Positions 53,398 to 61,911 of a stretch of DNA of 64,000 nt are shown here, piece after piece. The DNA comes from an uncultured Helicobacter sp. GTDB lineage: Bacteria; Campylobacterota; Campylobacteria; Campylobacterales; Helicobacteraceae. The position numbers were made by a program, and so were the translations under genes. The stretch lies in assembly GCF_910577135.1 (NCBI RefSeq), contig NZ_CAJTLL010000010.1:7950-71949 (forward strand). Reading direction: 5' to 3'. Under the pieces are notes generated by a model. The model worked only from the letters and a program-made list of their open reading frames with translations. It did no database searches and was not told the DNA's origin. Within the stretch, counting starts at the first letter, position 1. The number at the start of each line of letters is the position of its first letter.

Positions 53398-55106
53398 CGC
53401 TAAAAGAAGTCTTTGCGAAATCAATCTTTATCAAACCAAAACTCAATCTCTATGAATGGAGTGAGAAATATCGAGTATTAAGTCAAGAATCTTCCGCACT
53501 CTTTGGTAAATTTCAAGCTTTAAGCTATCAAATTGAGCCTATGCGTTGTATTAGCGATCCAAATGTGAGAGAAGTAGTGTTAATGTGGGGAAGTCAGCTA
53601 GGAAAAAGTGAAATCCTTAATAATGCGATAGGCTATTATATCCATCAAGACCCGAGCACGATTTTATTTTTGCTTCCTACCGAAGATATGGCAGAGGATT
53701 ATAGTAAGAGGCGGCTAACCCCAATGTTTAGAGATACCAAAGAATTAGGAAGTTTAATCTATGATAGAGAAGCAAATAATACTATTTTGATTAAAAATTT
53801 TAAAGGAGGAAATCTTGCTTTGGTAGGGAGTAACTCTCCATCAAAACTTGCCTCAAAGCCCATTAAAGTGCTTATAGTAGATGAGGTAGATAGATGTGAA
53901 AATACTAAAGAAGGGCATAGTATAGATTTAGCCCAAAAACGCACAAATACTTACTATGATAGAAAAATACTCAAAGTATCCACTCCCACAATCAAAGGGC
54001 ATAGCGTCATAGAGAGCGAATATGAGATGAGCGATAAGCGTAAGTATTTTGTGCCCTGCCCCAAATGTGGATTTTACCAAGTATTATATTTTGAAAATAT
54101 CAAATGGGAGCAAAGAGATAATGGGGAACACGATCTAGATTCTGTAAGATATGCTTGTATAGAGTGTGGGAGCTTATGGAATGAGATAGAGAAAAACTCT
54201 GCAGTAAGTAGGGGAGAATGGAGAGCCACACAAACAATACAAAATAATACAAAAGTAGGTTTTTTCTTAAATGCCCTCTATTCCCCATTTTTTACCCTCA
54301 AAGATATAGTCAAAGACTTTTTAGATTCTAAAAATCATATCGCCAAGTTTCAAGTATTTGTAAATACGATCAAAGCAGAATCCTTTGAGCCACCAAGCGT
54401 AAAATTTGAGGAAAATGAACTTTACAATCGCAGAGAGGCATATAGCCCCACGGCATTGAGTGATGATATTATCTTTATCACAAGCGGAGTGGATATACAA
54501 GGGGATAGAATTGAAATTGAATTTAAGGGCTGGGCTTTAGGCTATGAAAATTGGGGAATCAAACACACTATCCTTTATGGAGATACCAAGCAAAGTGAGG
54601 TGTGGGGAAGGCTATACAAAGAGCTTAAAGAGGTATTTTATACCAAGGGTGGCAGATCTTTGAGAAGCTCAATCAGTCTTATTGATAGCGGATTTAATAA
54701 AGAGAGGGTATATAACTTCGTCAAACTTGATAAGCGTTTCTTTGCAAGTAAGGGAGCGAGTGAGAGCGAGAGAAAGAAGGACTTTATCACTCCTGCTAAA
54801 AAAATAACAAGCGGCGTTCATCTTTTTAGTATAGGAACTTACGCAGGAAAGAGTGAGGTATTTAAGCTTTTAAGAGTTGATGAGGTGGGGGCAGGATATT
54901 GTCATTTTTGTGAATCTTATAGCCTAGATTATTTCAAAGAGCTCACAAGCGAAAAACTTGTAAAGACTAAAACGCCAAGTGGTTACACAACATATAGGTG
55001 GGAAAAAGTGCGTGAGCGAAACGAGGGACTGGATTTGTTTGTGTTATGCCTCGCAGGAGCTAAAATAATGAAGCTAGATAGTCTAGATATTATAAAGACA
55101 AGATAG
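53394..55106 (+). CDS. Terminase large subunit (GpA family)
   Basis: 570 residues. Walker A-like MWGSQLGKSEILNNAIGYY near residue 63, Walker B IKVLIVDEVDRCE near residue 160, a zinc pair CPKCG and CIECG, and nuclease-domain SGVDIQGDRIEIEFKGW near residue 365. This is the lambda gpA type. It packages DNA into the prohead. Confidence 0.92.
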   Translation: MTLKEVFAKSIFIKPKLNLYEWSEKYRVLSQESSALFGKFQALSYQIEPMRCISDPNVREVVLMWGSQLGKSEILNNAIGYYIHQDPSTILFLLPTEDMAEDYSKRRLTPMFRDTKELGSLIYDREANNTILIKNFKGGNLALVGSNSPSKLASKPIKVLIVDEVDRCENTKEGHSIDLAQKRTNTYYDRKILKVSTPTIKGHSVIESEYEMSDKRKYFVPCPKCGFYQVLYFENIKWEQRDNGEHDLDSVRYACIECGSLWNEIEKNSAVSRGEWRATQTIQNNTKVGFFLNALYSPFFTLKDIVKDFLDSKNHIAKFQVFVNTIKAESFEPPSVKFEENELYNRREAYSPTALSDDIIFITSGVDIQGDRIEIEFKGWALGYENWGIKHTILYGDTKQSEVWGRLYKELKEVFYTKGGRSLRSSISLIDSGFNKERVYNFVKLDKRFFASKGASESERKKDFITPAKKITSGVHLFSIGTYAGKSEVFKLLRVDEVGAGYCHFCESYSLDYFKELTSEKLVKTKTPSGYTTYRWEKVRERNEGLDLFVLCLAGAKIMKLDSLDIIKTR

Positions 55107-55182
55107 GCTAACACATATTCTATACCCATAGAGTCTTAAAATTTTTATAATAGCTTTGCCACTATTTGTTAAAGGATTTGTT

Positions 55183-55392
55183 TTGAATAAGATAGAAAAA
55201 GTCAGTCTCATTGATGAGGCTATCAATGAAGTATTAGCTAATCTTAAAAATGGTTTTGAGATAAGTGAATATGAAATAGATGGCATAAAGATTAAGAAAA
55301 AATCTCCACTAGAACTTATTAATGAGTTAGAAAAGATTAAACACTCTATCATCAAAAAATCCCTGCCAAATAGTGTGCAATATGTATTTTAA
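55183..55392 (+). CDS. gpW-like head-tail connector
   Basis: TTG 55183, with AAAGGA eight bases upstream, gives 69 residues. EVLANLKNGFEISEYEIDGI then KSPLELINELEKIKHSII follows the gpW pattern of a helix, hairpin and helix. Position between terminase and portal is correct for a lambda-like head. Confidence 0.65.
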   Translation: MNKIEKVSLIDEAINEVLANLKNGFEISEYEIDGIKIKKKSPLELINELEKIKHSIIKKSLPNSVQYVF

Positions 55393-55429
55393 GGTTTGAG
55401 AGAAAGTTGCCATTCTTTCAAAAAACCAA

Positions 55430-56800
55430 ATGAGGATTAAAACTTTGAAGCTGCTTAGGTCTCTTAAAAAATTATTACCCAAAAAGCCCCTGTCCCTTAT
55501 AAAGAGATTTTATACAGCTCCAAGTTTAAATCCTAGCGAGTTAGAAAAAAATGAGATTCTCTCACTCATTTCTAACCTCCCCATAGACAGCCAATCTCGC
55601 GCCTTGCGTTATCAAGCGCGAAATGTAGCTACAAGCTCGCCTCTGCTTAGTGGCTACTTTGATACGCTTGATAAAGAAATTTTTGGCGATAATGGAATCT
55701 TGCTTGATTTACATACACAAAATGCTGCTTTAAATAAAGATATAGAGTCTAAATGGTGGGTGTGGAGAGAGAATATCCCCTATTCTCATATAGATTTTTG
55801 GGATATAGAATCTTTGTGCTTACTGTATCTTAAGCGTGATGGAGAGTGTTTTGTGTATGTAAATGAGACAAGTGAGGGCTTAAGTCTCAAAGTCATCGAC
55901 CCTGACAATGTAGATGAGAGCATAGACAATGAAGCAAAAAACATTTATAAAGGTATAGAATTTGACAATCATTTCATTCCTATTGCCTATTATATTACAG
56001 ATAGCAAAGACAAAGTCCAAAGGATAGAAGCAAAGCACATATTACATTTTTTTAAGCGTATATCTACCTTGCAAGTGCGGGGTGTATCTCCACTTAGCCC
56101 GGTAATCTACCCTGCATTTCAAAAAGACAAGTTTAAGGGAGCAGAACTCAAAAGAGCAAGATTGCAGAGTGAAATCACGGGCTTTTTTGTGCATAACGAT
56201 GAAAATATCGTGCCTAACTTTGATAATGGAGATGAGGAAAGCACACAAGAGTATAAAGAAATAAAAGAGAGGGCGGAGGTAGGTAAAATGACCTATATTA
56301 ACGAAAATATCAAGCCCTATTTTACAGAATCCCACAATGCTACAAATATAGAGTTTTTCATAAAACAAACCGATAGAGAGATTGCAAAAGCATTAAATAT
56401 TAGTTATAGCACACTCACAGGGGACTTAAGAGAAGTCAATTATAGCTCTATTAGGCACGGGGCGAGTGAGCAGAGGCGGCAATTTAGGGGGTTACAAAAC
56501 TTTATTATTAGAAATTTACATAATAAGGTTTTTGAGATGTGGGTGCTGAATGAAATAAAGCGTGGGAATATATATCCAAAAGACCATAAGAGCATAATAG
56601 AAGGCTATACATTTAAGCCTCAAGGATGGGAATATATAGATCCACAAAAAGAAATCACTGCCAATAGAATAGCCCTAGAAAGTGGGCAAAAAACGCTTAG
56701 TGAAATCTTAAGAGAAAAGGGCAAAGAGTTAGATTCACATATAGCAGAGCTGCAAAAAGAAAATGAGATATATGAGATTTTAAAATCAAGGAATCTATAG
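55430..56800 (+). CDS. Phage portal protein (lambda gpB family)
   Basis: 456 residues. ALRYQARNVATSSPLLSGYF, WRENIPYSHIDFWDIESLCL, HILHFFKRISTLQVRGVSPL, and TGDLREVNYSSIRHGASEQR are typical for lambda-type portals. The start could be ATG 55430 or TTG 55445, the latter having GAGGA upstream. It forms the DNA entry ring. Confidence 0.9.
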   Translation: MRIKTLKLLRSLKKLLPKKPLSLIKRFYTAPSLNPSELEKNEILSLISNLPIDSQSRALRYQARNVATSSPLLSGYFDTLDKEIFGDNGILLDLHTQNAALNKDIESKWWVWRENIPYSHIDFWDIESLCLLYLKRDGECFVYVNETSEGLSLKVIDPDNVDESIDNEAKNIYKGIEFDNHFIPIAYYITDSKDKVQRIEAKHILHFFKRISTLQVRGVSPLSPVIYPAFQKDKFKGAELKRARLQSEITGFFVHNDENIVPNFDNGDEESTQEYKEIKERAEVGKMTYINENIKPYFTESHNATNIEFFIKQTDREIAKALNISYSTLTGDLREVNYSSIRHGASEQRRQFRGLQNFIIRNLHNKVFEMWVLNEIKRGNIYPKDHKSIIEGYTFKPQGWEYIDPQKEITANRIALESGQKTLSEILREKGKELDSHIAELQKENEIYEILKSRNL

Positions 56801-56807
56801 TGAGTGA

Positions 56808-56864
56808 ATATAGTGCTTTGCACTCACTGCCAAAATGCGGAGCGGGAAAGCCGCATTTTATCCG
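56808..56864 (+). other. Two inverted repeats between portal and capsid genes
   Basis: AGTGAGTG / CACTCACT around 56801-56830 and AAAATGCGG / CCGCATTTT around 56833-56862. The second can form a 9-bp stem. They may modulate late transcript levels. Confidence 0.4.
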
Positions 56865-56920
56865 CAAAAACCTTTGAGTCTTAAATGTTTTACAATACCA
56901 CAAAAATACAAGGAGATACA

Positions 56921-58633
56921 TTGAATCCAAATATGCAGAATCTACAAAAAACATTTGCACTTGATTTAAATGATTCCTGCTTTGATAATGAAAATTGCAC
57001 CATTAGCTTTACTGCCTTATCAAATAACCCAACTATTAAAAGAAGTGGTTTGTTTGGAGATTTTTATATCAGTATTGACACCTCTGCTATCGATTTTAAA
57101 GCGGATACATTCTATTTAGACCATAATGTAAGCTTTAAAAACGCCATTGGGAAAATCATAGATTTCAAAAGAGATGAAAGCGGCAATTTAAAGGTGCGTG
57201 TGCAGTTTTTTAAAGACATAGAGGAATCTGCCAATGCTTACAAAAAATATGCCAATGGCTTAAGTAAGTCTGTGAGTGTAGGCTTTGGTGATTGTGAGAT
57301 AGAAGAAAGAGAAAAGATTAACAATCTTCCACATTTTCATATTAAAAGTGGGGAAATTGTAGAGTTAAGTGCAGTTTGGCAAGGAGCTGACCCAAACGCT
57401 GTAATTTCAAATTTTGCAAAGGAGATACATATGCCTCAAATTCAAAATCAAGGAGAACAAATGAGCAAGGAAGTTTTAGAACTACAAGAGCAGTTAAAAG
57501 AAGTGGAGTTAAGAAAGCAAGAGGAAGCTCAAATTTTAGAGTTAGGGCAAATTGCTAATGCTTCCAAAGAGGCACTAGAAGCTATTAAGAGTGGAATGAG
57601 TTATAAAGATTTTAGTATGTCATTGATGAGAGAGCAGAACTTCGCTCAAAAACAAAGCCCAAAAGTAGCAAAAAGAGATGATATTTGCTTCTCTTTGGCA
57701 AACTATGCCTTAAGCGTAGCTAATGGCACAAAAGTAGGCGAAGTTGAATTTAAGCAAGGACACAATGGACTTGAAATACCAAATGAATATTACTCGCGAT
57801 TCGCAGATGAGCAGACTAGAAGTATTGACCCAACAAGTGCGGGATTTATCCCAGAATACTATCGCAGTGATAAATTCATTGAAAGCGTTTTTGTAGAATC
57901 TAATATCTTAAGCCTCTGCGATAAAATGACAGGGCTTGTAGGCACGATTAGAGTGCCTAGAGATAATAGTTCTATCAAAGCGTATTGGGTAAAAGAAGGA
58001 GAGAAAACCACACCTTCAAAGCTAGGTGCAGACTCTATTACGCTTACCCCAAACACTATTAAAGCAAAAGTGCTTATTACTCGTCAAATGCTAGGAATGA
58101 CACCTTTTGCATTAGAGAGCTATATCATTAGAGAGATAAAAAGAGCCATTAGGTTAAGACTCGAAGAGGATTTGCTTTATGGAGAAAAAGATGAGGATTG
58201 CCCAATTAGTGGTATTTTTAATACGGCAGGAGTGCAGTCAATACAGGGTTATTTTACTAATACAGACTACAAAAAGACTTTAGAATTTGGAGGAAAGCTC
58301 ACAGATGCAAATCTATCCATTGCAAATACTCACTTTGCCACAAATTCTAAGGGTATGATTCACCTTCAAAGCACACACTACGATAGTGAAAATGATAAAT
58401 ATCTCCTTGATGAGAGAGCAAACTATTTGGCTGGATATAAGTATTTTATGAATAATTTACTTAAAGACAACCACGCCATTTTTGGAGATTTTAGAAATGT
58501 GCTTGTAGGCACCTGGGGAGGATTGCAAGTTCAGGCTTTAAAAGATGATGAAGGGGATTTGATTTTTACAGGATTCTATGATGTAGGAATGGAGCTTAAA
58601 AGACCAAATAGTTTTGTGATAGCAAAGTCTTAA
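56921..58633 (+). CDS. Fused prohead protease and major capsid protein
   Basis: TTG 56921 lies after AAGGAG; about 570 residues. Residues 1-180 resemble U35-type prohead protease (ISIDTSAIDFKADTFYLDHN, SKSVSVGFGDCEIEE, KSGEIVELSAVWQGADPNA). A coiled-coil linker (about 185-230) follows. The rest is an HK97-like capsid: TSAGFIPEYYRSDKFIESVF, VPRDNSSIKAYWVKEGEKTT and LEEDLLYGEKDED. One gene thus makes both enzyme and shell; such fusions are known in some phages. Confidence 0.85.
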   Translation: MNPNMQNLQKTFALDLNDSCFDNENCTISFTALSNNPTIKRSGLFGDFYISIDTSAIDFKADTFYLDHNVSFKNAIGKIIDFKRDESGNLKVRVQFFKDIEESANAYKKYANGLSKSVSVGFGDCEIEEREKINNLPHFHIKSGEIVELSAVWQGADPNAVISNFAKEIHMPQIQNQGEQMSKEVLELQEQLKEVELRKQEEAQILELGQIANASKEALEAIKSGMSYKDFSMSLMREQNFAQKQSPKVAKRDDICFSLANYALSVANGTKVGEVEFKQGHNGLEIPNEYYSRFADEQTRSIDPTSAGFIPEYYRSDKFIESVFVESNILSLCDKMTGLVGTIRVPRDNSSIKAYWVKEGEKTTPSKLGADSITLTPNTIKAKVLITRQMLGMTPFALESYIIREIKRAIRLRLEEDLLYGEKDEDCPISGIFNTAGVQSIQGYFTNTDYKKTLEFGGKLTDANLSIANTHFATNSKGMIHLQSTHYDSENDKYLLDERANYLAGYKYFMNNLLKDNHAIFGDFRNVLVGTWGGLQVQALKDDEGDLIFTGFYDVGMELKRPNSFVIAKS

Positions 58634-58717
58634 ATTTTATCCTCTGCTTTGCCCCCTTACTCACTCCACGAGGGAGGAGGAATAAGAGGGATAACCTCCA
58701 CCACTACACTTGCAATG

Positions 58718-58813
58718 TTATTGCTTATTTTCCAAGTCACGGATTTTAAAGCTTAATCGCACCACCTGCAATACCAATACCAAAATAATCAAGCTTTGCA
58801 CTAAATCAATCAT
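58718..58813 (-). CDS. Module 3 peptide B: 31-aa membrane peptide
   Basis: Begins MIDLVQSLIILVLVLQVVRL and ends FKIRDLENKQ. One membrane helix and a charged tail similar to KRIxxLE in modules 1 and 2. AAAGGAGTAAAA precedes the ATG, the same site as in modules 1 and 2. It reads against the capsid gene. Confidence 0.6.
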   Translation of the reverse strand: MIDLVQSLIILVLVLQVVRLSFKIRDLENKQ

Positions 58814-58854
58814 TTTTACTCCTTTGTGATATACTATCATAGTCATTTTATGGT

Positions 58855-58879
58855 AAGGGAGGGGTTACTCCCCTCCCTT
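58855..58879 (-). promoter_or_regulatory. Module 3 intercistronic hairpin
   Basis: AAGGGAGGGG and CCCCTCCCTT, a perfect 10-bp stem with a 5-base loop, between peptides A and B. Confidence 0.65.
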
Positions 58880-58884
58880 TAAGC

Positions 58885-58974
58885 CTATTTTCGCTTCTTT
58901 TTTGCGTCCCAAAGGACTAACAAAAGCTGGATTAAAGCAGTTACCAAGCTAATGATAGCGGTTAGGGTTTCCAT
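58885..58974 (-). CDS. Module 3 peptide A: 29-aa hydrophobic peptide
   Basis: Begins METLTAIISLVTALIQLLLV and ends LWDAKKKRK: a hydrophobic helix with a basic tail. GAAAGGAGGTCAAGTT precedes the ATG. It reads antisense to the late cluster. Confidence 0.6.
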   Translation of the reverse strand: METLTAIISLVTALIQLLLVLWDAKKKRK

Positions 58975-59012
58975 AACTTGACCTCCTTTCTCAAAAATAT
59001 AAATATATTATA

Positions 59013-59025
59013 TAGAAATTTTCTA
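59013..59025. promoter_or_regulatory. Module 3 operator copy 1
   Basis: TAGAAATTTTCTA, palindromic around one T, 39 bases upstream of peptide A. The same site, extended, lies upstream of the HTH gene at 59306. Confidence 0.65.
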
Positions 59026-59074
59026 AAAAAGTAAAGCTAAATAAAAGAAATTATATATAAAAATATAGTAAAAA

Positions 59075-59296
59075 TTAGAATTTTTCTATATTTTGCAAAG
59101 TGATAATTGCCTCTTTAATCCCCTTTAAGTGCTTTTTTAATCGATAGTTTTCAACGAGTAAATCAAGGCAAATCTCTGCATTTTTAGGAATCTTTTCTTT
59201 CCATTTTGAAAAAGCTGTATAATGTAATCCCATTAGCTCTGCTAGTTCATTTTGAGTAATGCCAAGCTCTTGGCAAATGCTTTTTACTTTATCCAT
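59075..59296 (-). CDS. Small HTH regulator, module 3
   Basis: 73 residues. HTH GITQNELAELMGLHYTAFSKW (residues 12-32), then PKNAEICLDLLVENYRLKKH. It resembles the module 1 regulator in spacing and in the LxENY tail. AAAAGGAGATGTAATG precedes the start. It is flanked by two copies of the TAGAAATTTTCTA palindrome. Confidence 0.8.
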   Translation of the reverse strand: MDKVKSICQELGITQNELAELMGLHYTAFSKWKEKIPKNAEICLDLLVENYRLKKHLKGIKEAIITLQNIEKF

Positions 59297-59305
59297 TACA
59301 TCTCC

Positions 59306-59324
59306 TTTTAGAAATTTTCTAAAA
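59306..59324. promoter_or_regulatory. Module 3 operator copy 2
   Basis: TTTTAGAAATTTTCTAAAA, a perfect 19-bp palindrome around one T, ten bases from the HTH start and upstream of the structural gene at 59405. It contains the 13-base core found at 59013. Confidence 0.7.
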
Positions 59325-59404
59325 TTATATCACTATTTTATAAAATGTATATGTGTCTTAAAAAGTTTAGAATCCACACAAAGATTAAAACTCAAGGAGA
59401 AAAA

Positions 59405-59692
59405 ATGAAATATGAAGTCCTATATGACACTATCATCAACAAAGCCCACACTAAAAAAGGTAGTGTAATTGAATTTGATAATCAGGCAGATAGTGGCTAT
59501 ATCAAAAGGCTTATTAACTCAAAGGTTATTATCCCTTTAGATTCTGCCTTAAAAGAAGAATCTAAAAAAGAAAAAACACAGGAGAGACTTACACTAGAAG
59601 AGAAAGCCAAAGAGCTTGGCATTAAATTCCAAGACAACACAAAAGATGAGACTTTGGCTAAAAAAATAGAGGAATCTTTAGCCAAAGAATAG
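59405..59692 (+). CDS. Small phage structural/assembly protein
   Basis: ATG 59405 with AAGGAG upstream; 95 residues. MKYEVLYDTIINKAHTKKGS, then KELGIKFQDNTKDETLAKKI. The end is a helical, Lys/Glu-rich extension. No family recognised with certainty; position suggests a head-completion or decoration protein. Confidence 0.6.
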   Translation: MKYEVLYDTIINKAHTKKGSVIEFDNQADSGYIKRLINSKVIIPLDSALKEESKKEKTQERLTLEEKAKELGIKFQDNTKDETLAKKIEESLAKE

Positions 59693-59694
59693 AT

Positions 59695-59982
59695 ATGTTT
59701 GATATGTTTGCTAACGATATTCTCAAAACTCTACCACAGAGATTTAGTGCTTATGGAAGAGAGCGAAGAGCACTTAGCAATAAATCAACAAAAGTCTTTT
59801 ACGATGAGGTAAGCTATGGCTTTGAGCTAACACTCCTTGCCATTGCTAACGATAATGCAGACTTAAGCGTGGGGGATAGAGTGGTTTTTGAGGGCAAAAA
59901 CTATGAAATCTATCAAATTCAAATCGAAAGTAGAATGATGTTAAGGCTGTTTTTAAAAGAAAGCAATATATATGAGGGTTAA
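59695..59982 (+). CDS. Head-tail joining-type phage protein
   Basis: 95 residues, three bases after the previous gene. VSYGFELTLLAIANDNADLS and VGDRVVFEGKNYEIYQIQIE form a beta-barrel-like pattern found in head completion proteins. Assigned mainly from position. Confidence 0.5.
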   Translation: MFDMFANDILKTLPQRFSAYGRERRALSNKSTKVFYDEVSYGFELTLLAIANDNADLSVGDRVVFEGKNYEIYQIQIESRMMLRLFLKESNIYEG

Positions 59983-59983
59983 A

Positions 59984-60370
59984 ATGTTAATTAGAAATGA
60001 GATTGTAGAGAATTTACAACAAAAGCTTCAAGCAGAAATAAGCAAAGCTACTTTTTTAATAGATGATATTCTAATCCTTGATATTAACAAATCTCCTTTT
60101 ATTGTTATAAGACAAACTGATACACAAATCTCCATTCCCTCAAGCCAAAGCTGGAAACATACATTAGGGCTAGAGATAGAGATTATTGCTACAAGCAAAA
60201 GTAAAAGCGATGAACTCCTAGAATCCATACTCTTAACTTTAGAAAACTTCAGCGGCATTAAAAATATCACTGCCATTAAAGTAGAAAAAAGCGAAATTGC
60301 TACCACACAAGCCTTTAGTGTGAGTATCGAGCTAGAGATTATCTATTTTACGCCTAGTTTTAGAGCATAG
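59984..60370 (+). CDS. Phage tail-terminator/minor tail protein, tentative
   Basis: ATG 59984 is preferred (GAGGG upstream) over the earlier in-frame ATG 59972. About 128 residues. FIVIRQTDTQISIPSSQSWK and LGLEIEIIATSKSKSDELLE follow the pattern of tail terminator (gpU-like) proteins. Position between head completion and baseplate genes agrees. Confidence 0.5.
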   Translation: MLIRNEIVENLQQKLQAEISKATFLIDDILILDINKSPFIVIRQTDTQISIPSSQSWKHTLGLEIEIIATSKSKSDELLESILLTLENFSGIKNITAIKVEKSEIATTQAFSVSIELEIIYFTPSFRA

Positions 60371-60373
60371 TCA

Positions 60374-60649
60374 ATGTATCAAATAAGCATAGAAGAAAAC
60401 ATAAGACGAATGCTTACCACTAAAAAATACACAATGCCTCTTTATGCGAATTTTGGCTTAAGCGATAAATTCATTGATAGGGCTTTAAGCAATGAATTAT
60501 TACTAGAGCTTAAAGATGAGATTTTAGAGCAAATTAAGCTCTATGAGCCTAGAGTGAGAGTAGAGGATATAACTATAGAGTGTGAAAATTCTACTCTTAC
60601 CCTGCATATTCGCACAGAAGATGAAAGTGTAGCGATTGATTTAGCTTGA
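60374..60649 (+). CDS. Baseplate wedge protein, GPW/gp25 family
   Basis: 91 residues. IEENIRRMLTTKKYTMPLYANFG and YEPRVRVEDITIECENSTLT are the GPW/gp25 signatures. It is the P2 gpW equivalent. Its last few bases overlap the hicB relic on the other strand. Confidence 0.85.
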   Translation: MYQISIEENIRRMLTTKKYTMPLYANFGLSDKFIDRALSNELLLELKDEILEQIKLYEPRVRVEDITIECENSTLTLHIRTEDESVAIDLA

Positions 60650-60784
60650 AAAGTGCGATTGCTTATCTTTAATAGAATCGCCCAAACTCTCTATGTAGAG
60701 CTCCCCCGCTTCTTTAATATTATAGAGAGCTTCTTGGAATATCTCACCTTGCGAAACACAGCCTTTTAGCTCTGGTATTAAAAA
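60641..60784 (-). pseudogene. hicB antitoxin remnant
   Basis: The minus strand encodes FLIPELKGCVSQGEIFQEAL then YNIKEAGELYIESL, the hallmark of HicB antitoxins ('P.L.GC.S.G....EAL.N..EA...'). A stop codon lies immediately upstream at 60785-60787, so the N-terminus is missing, and there is no hicA nearby. It lies antisense between baseplate W and J genes. Confidence 0.75.
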
Positions 60785-60876
60785 TCATTTGCTGCCCCTT
60801 ATATTATATTGCCTGATTATATACCATTGCGGCTTAAGAAACCTACAATATCTCTAAAATTTTAAAGAGAGTTCTT

Positions 60877-61911
60877 ATGCAAATGCCTCCATTTTTAAAA
60901 CCACTTGACTTGGATAGTGAGAGAGAATCTATCATATCTGCTTTTAGCACAAAACTGAAAAGTGAAAAAAAGCTTGATTATGAACCATTGATTGGAGATG
61001 ATTATAATATCCTCATCTCTTGCATTCTCTATCGCCTCAATCTAAAAATCAATGAGATAAACTCCATTATTGCGAATAATTATTTAGAATATTCAAGCGG
61101 AGAGTATTTAGATGAGTTAGTAAAACTCCTTGATTTAAAACGCTTTGTTGGCTCTCCTCCATTAGCAAAAGCTCACATCAAAGTCAAAGATAATACATTT
61201 TTAAGCAAAGGCACAAAGTTTGTTAGTCAAGATGGCACAAATGCCTATGCCTTAAAAGACTATGAGCTTTTACCCAATATATCAAACGAAGTCATTTTGC
61301 AAGGAGATAAAGAGGGAGATTGGGAGACAACGATACTAGAGATTAAGAATCCTCTCATTTTAGACATAAATATGCTAAGTGAATTTATCATATATGAAAA
61401 GGGCGAAGATGATGAGAGTTTAAAAAAACGCTTTATAAATGCTTTGAGCTCATTCTCTACCGCTGGGAGTAAGGCAAGTTATACACACTATGCAAAAGTT
61501 GAGGGCGTTGCAAAAGTAAAAGTATTTAGTCCGCAAAGCGGCATTGTAAAGATTATGTATTATGGAGATAATGAAGGGAGTGAAGAGCTTATAAGGCAAA
61601 ATGTAAAAGACAATATCCCACTCACTGATAAAGTCATTATTGAAAAGATAGAGCCTACAATCATTGACTTAAATATCACACTTACATTAAACAAAGAAGC
61701 AGAATATGGCATTATACAGGCGGTCATTATATCTCAAATAGAAAATTTCTTTGCGTCTTTAGAAATCGGGCAGAGCGTTCCGCTCAATAAAGTTATCTCT
61801 CTTTGCTTTGTTGATAAAAATGTGATTAATGCGGAAGTAGAGTCTTTTGAAAATATCAGTGAAAATTCTATATACGAGCTAAACTCAATTCACATAAAGA
61901 AAAAGCAATGA
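60877..61911 (+). CDS. Baseplate J-like protein (P2 gpJ)
   Basis: 344 residues. The YRLNLKINEINSIIANNYLEYSSG pattern at residues 50-75 and YEKGEDDESLKKRFINALSS near 175 are typical of baseplate J. GSKASYTHYAKVEGVAKVKV follows. It forms the baseplate wedge with W and I. The 4-base overlap with the next gene is typical. Confidence 0.85.
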   Translation: MQMPPFLKPLDLDSERESIISAFSTKLKSEKKLDYEPLIGDDYNILISCILYRLNLKINEINSIIANNYLEYSSGEYLDELVKLLDLKRFVGSPPLAKAHIKVKDNTFLSKGTKFVSQDGTNAYALKDYELLPNISNEVILQGDKEGDWETTILEIKNPLILDINMLSEFIIYEKGEDDESLKKRFINALSSFSTAGSKASYTHYAKVEGVAKVKVFSPQSGIVKIMYYGDNEGSEELIRQNVKDNIPLTDKVIIEKIEPTIIDLNITLTLNKEAEYGIIQAVIISQIENFFASLEIGQSVPLNKVISLCFVDKNVINAEVESFENISENSIYELNSIHIKKKQ

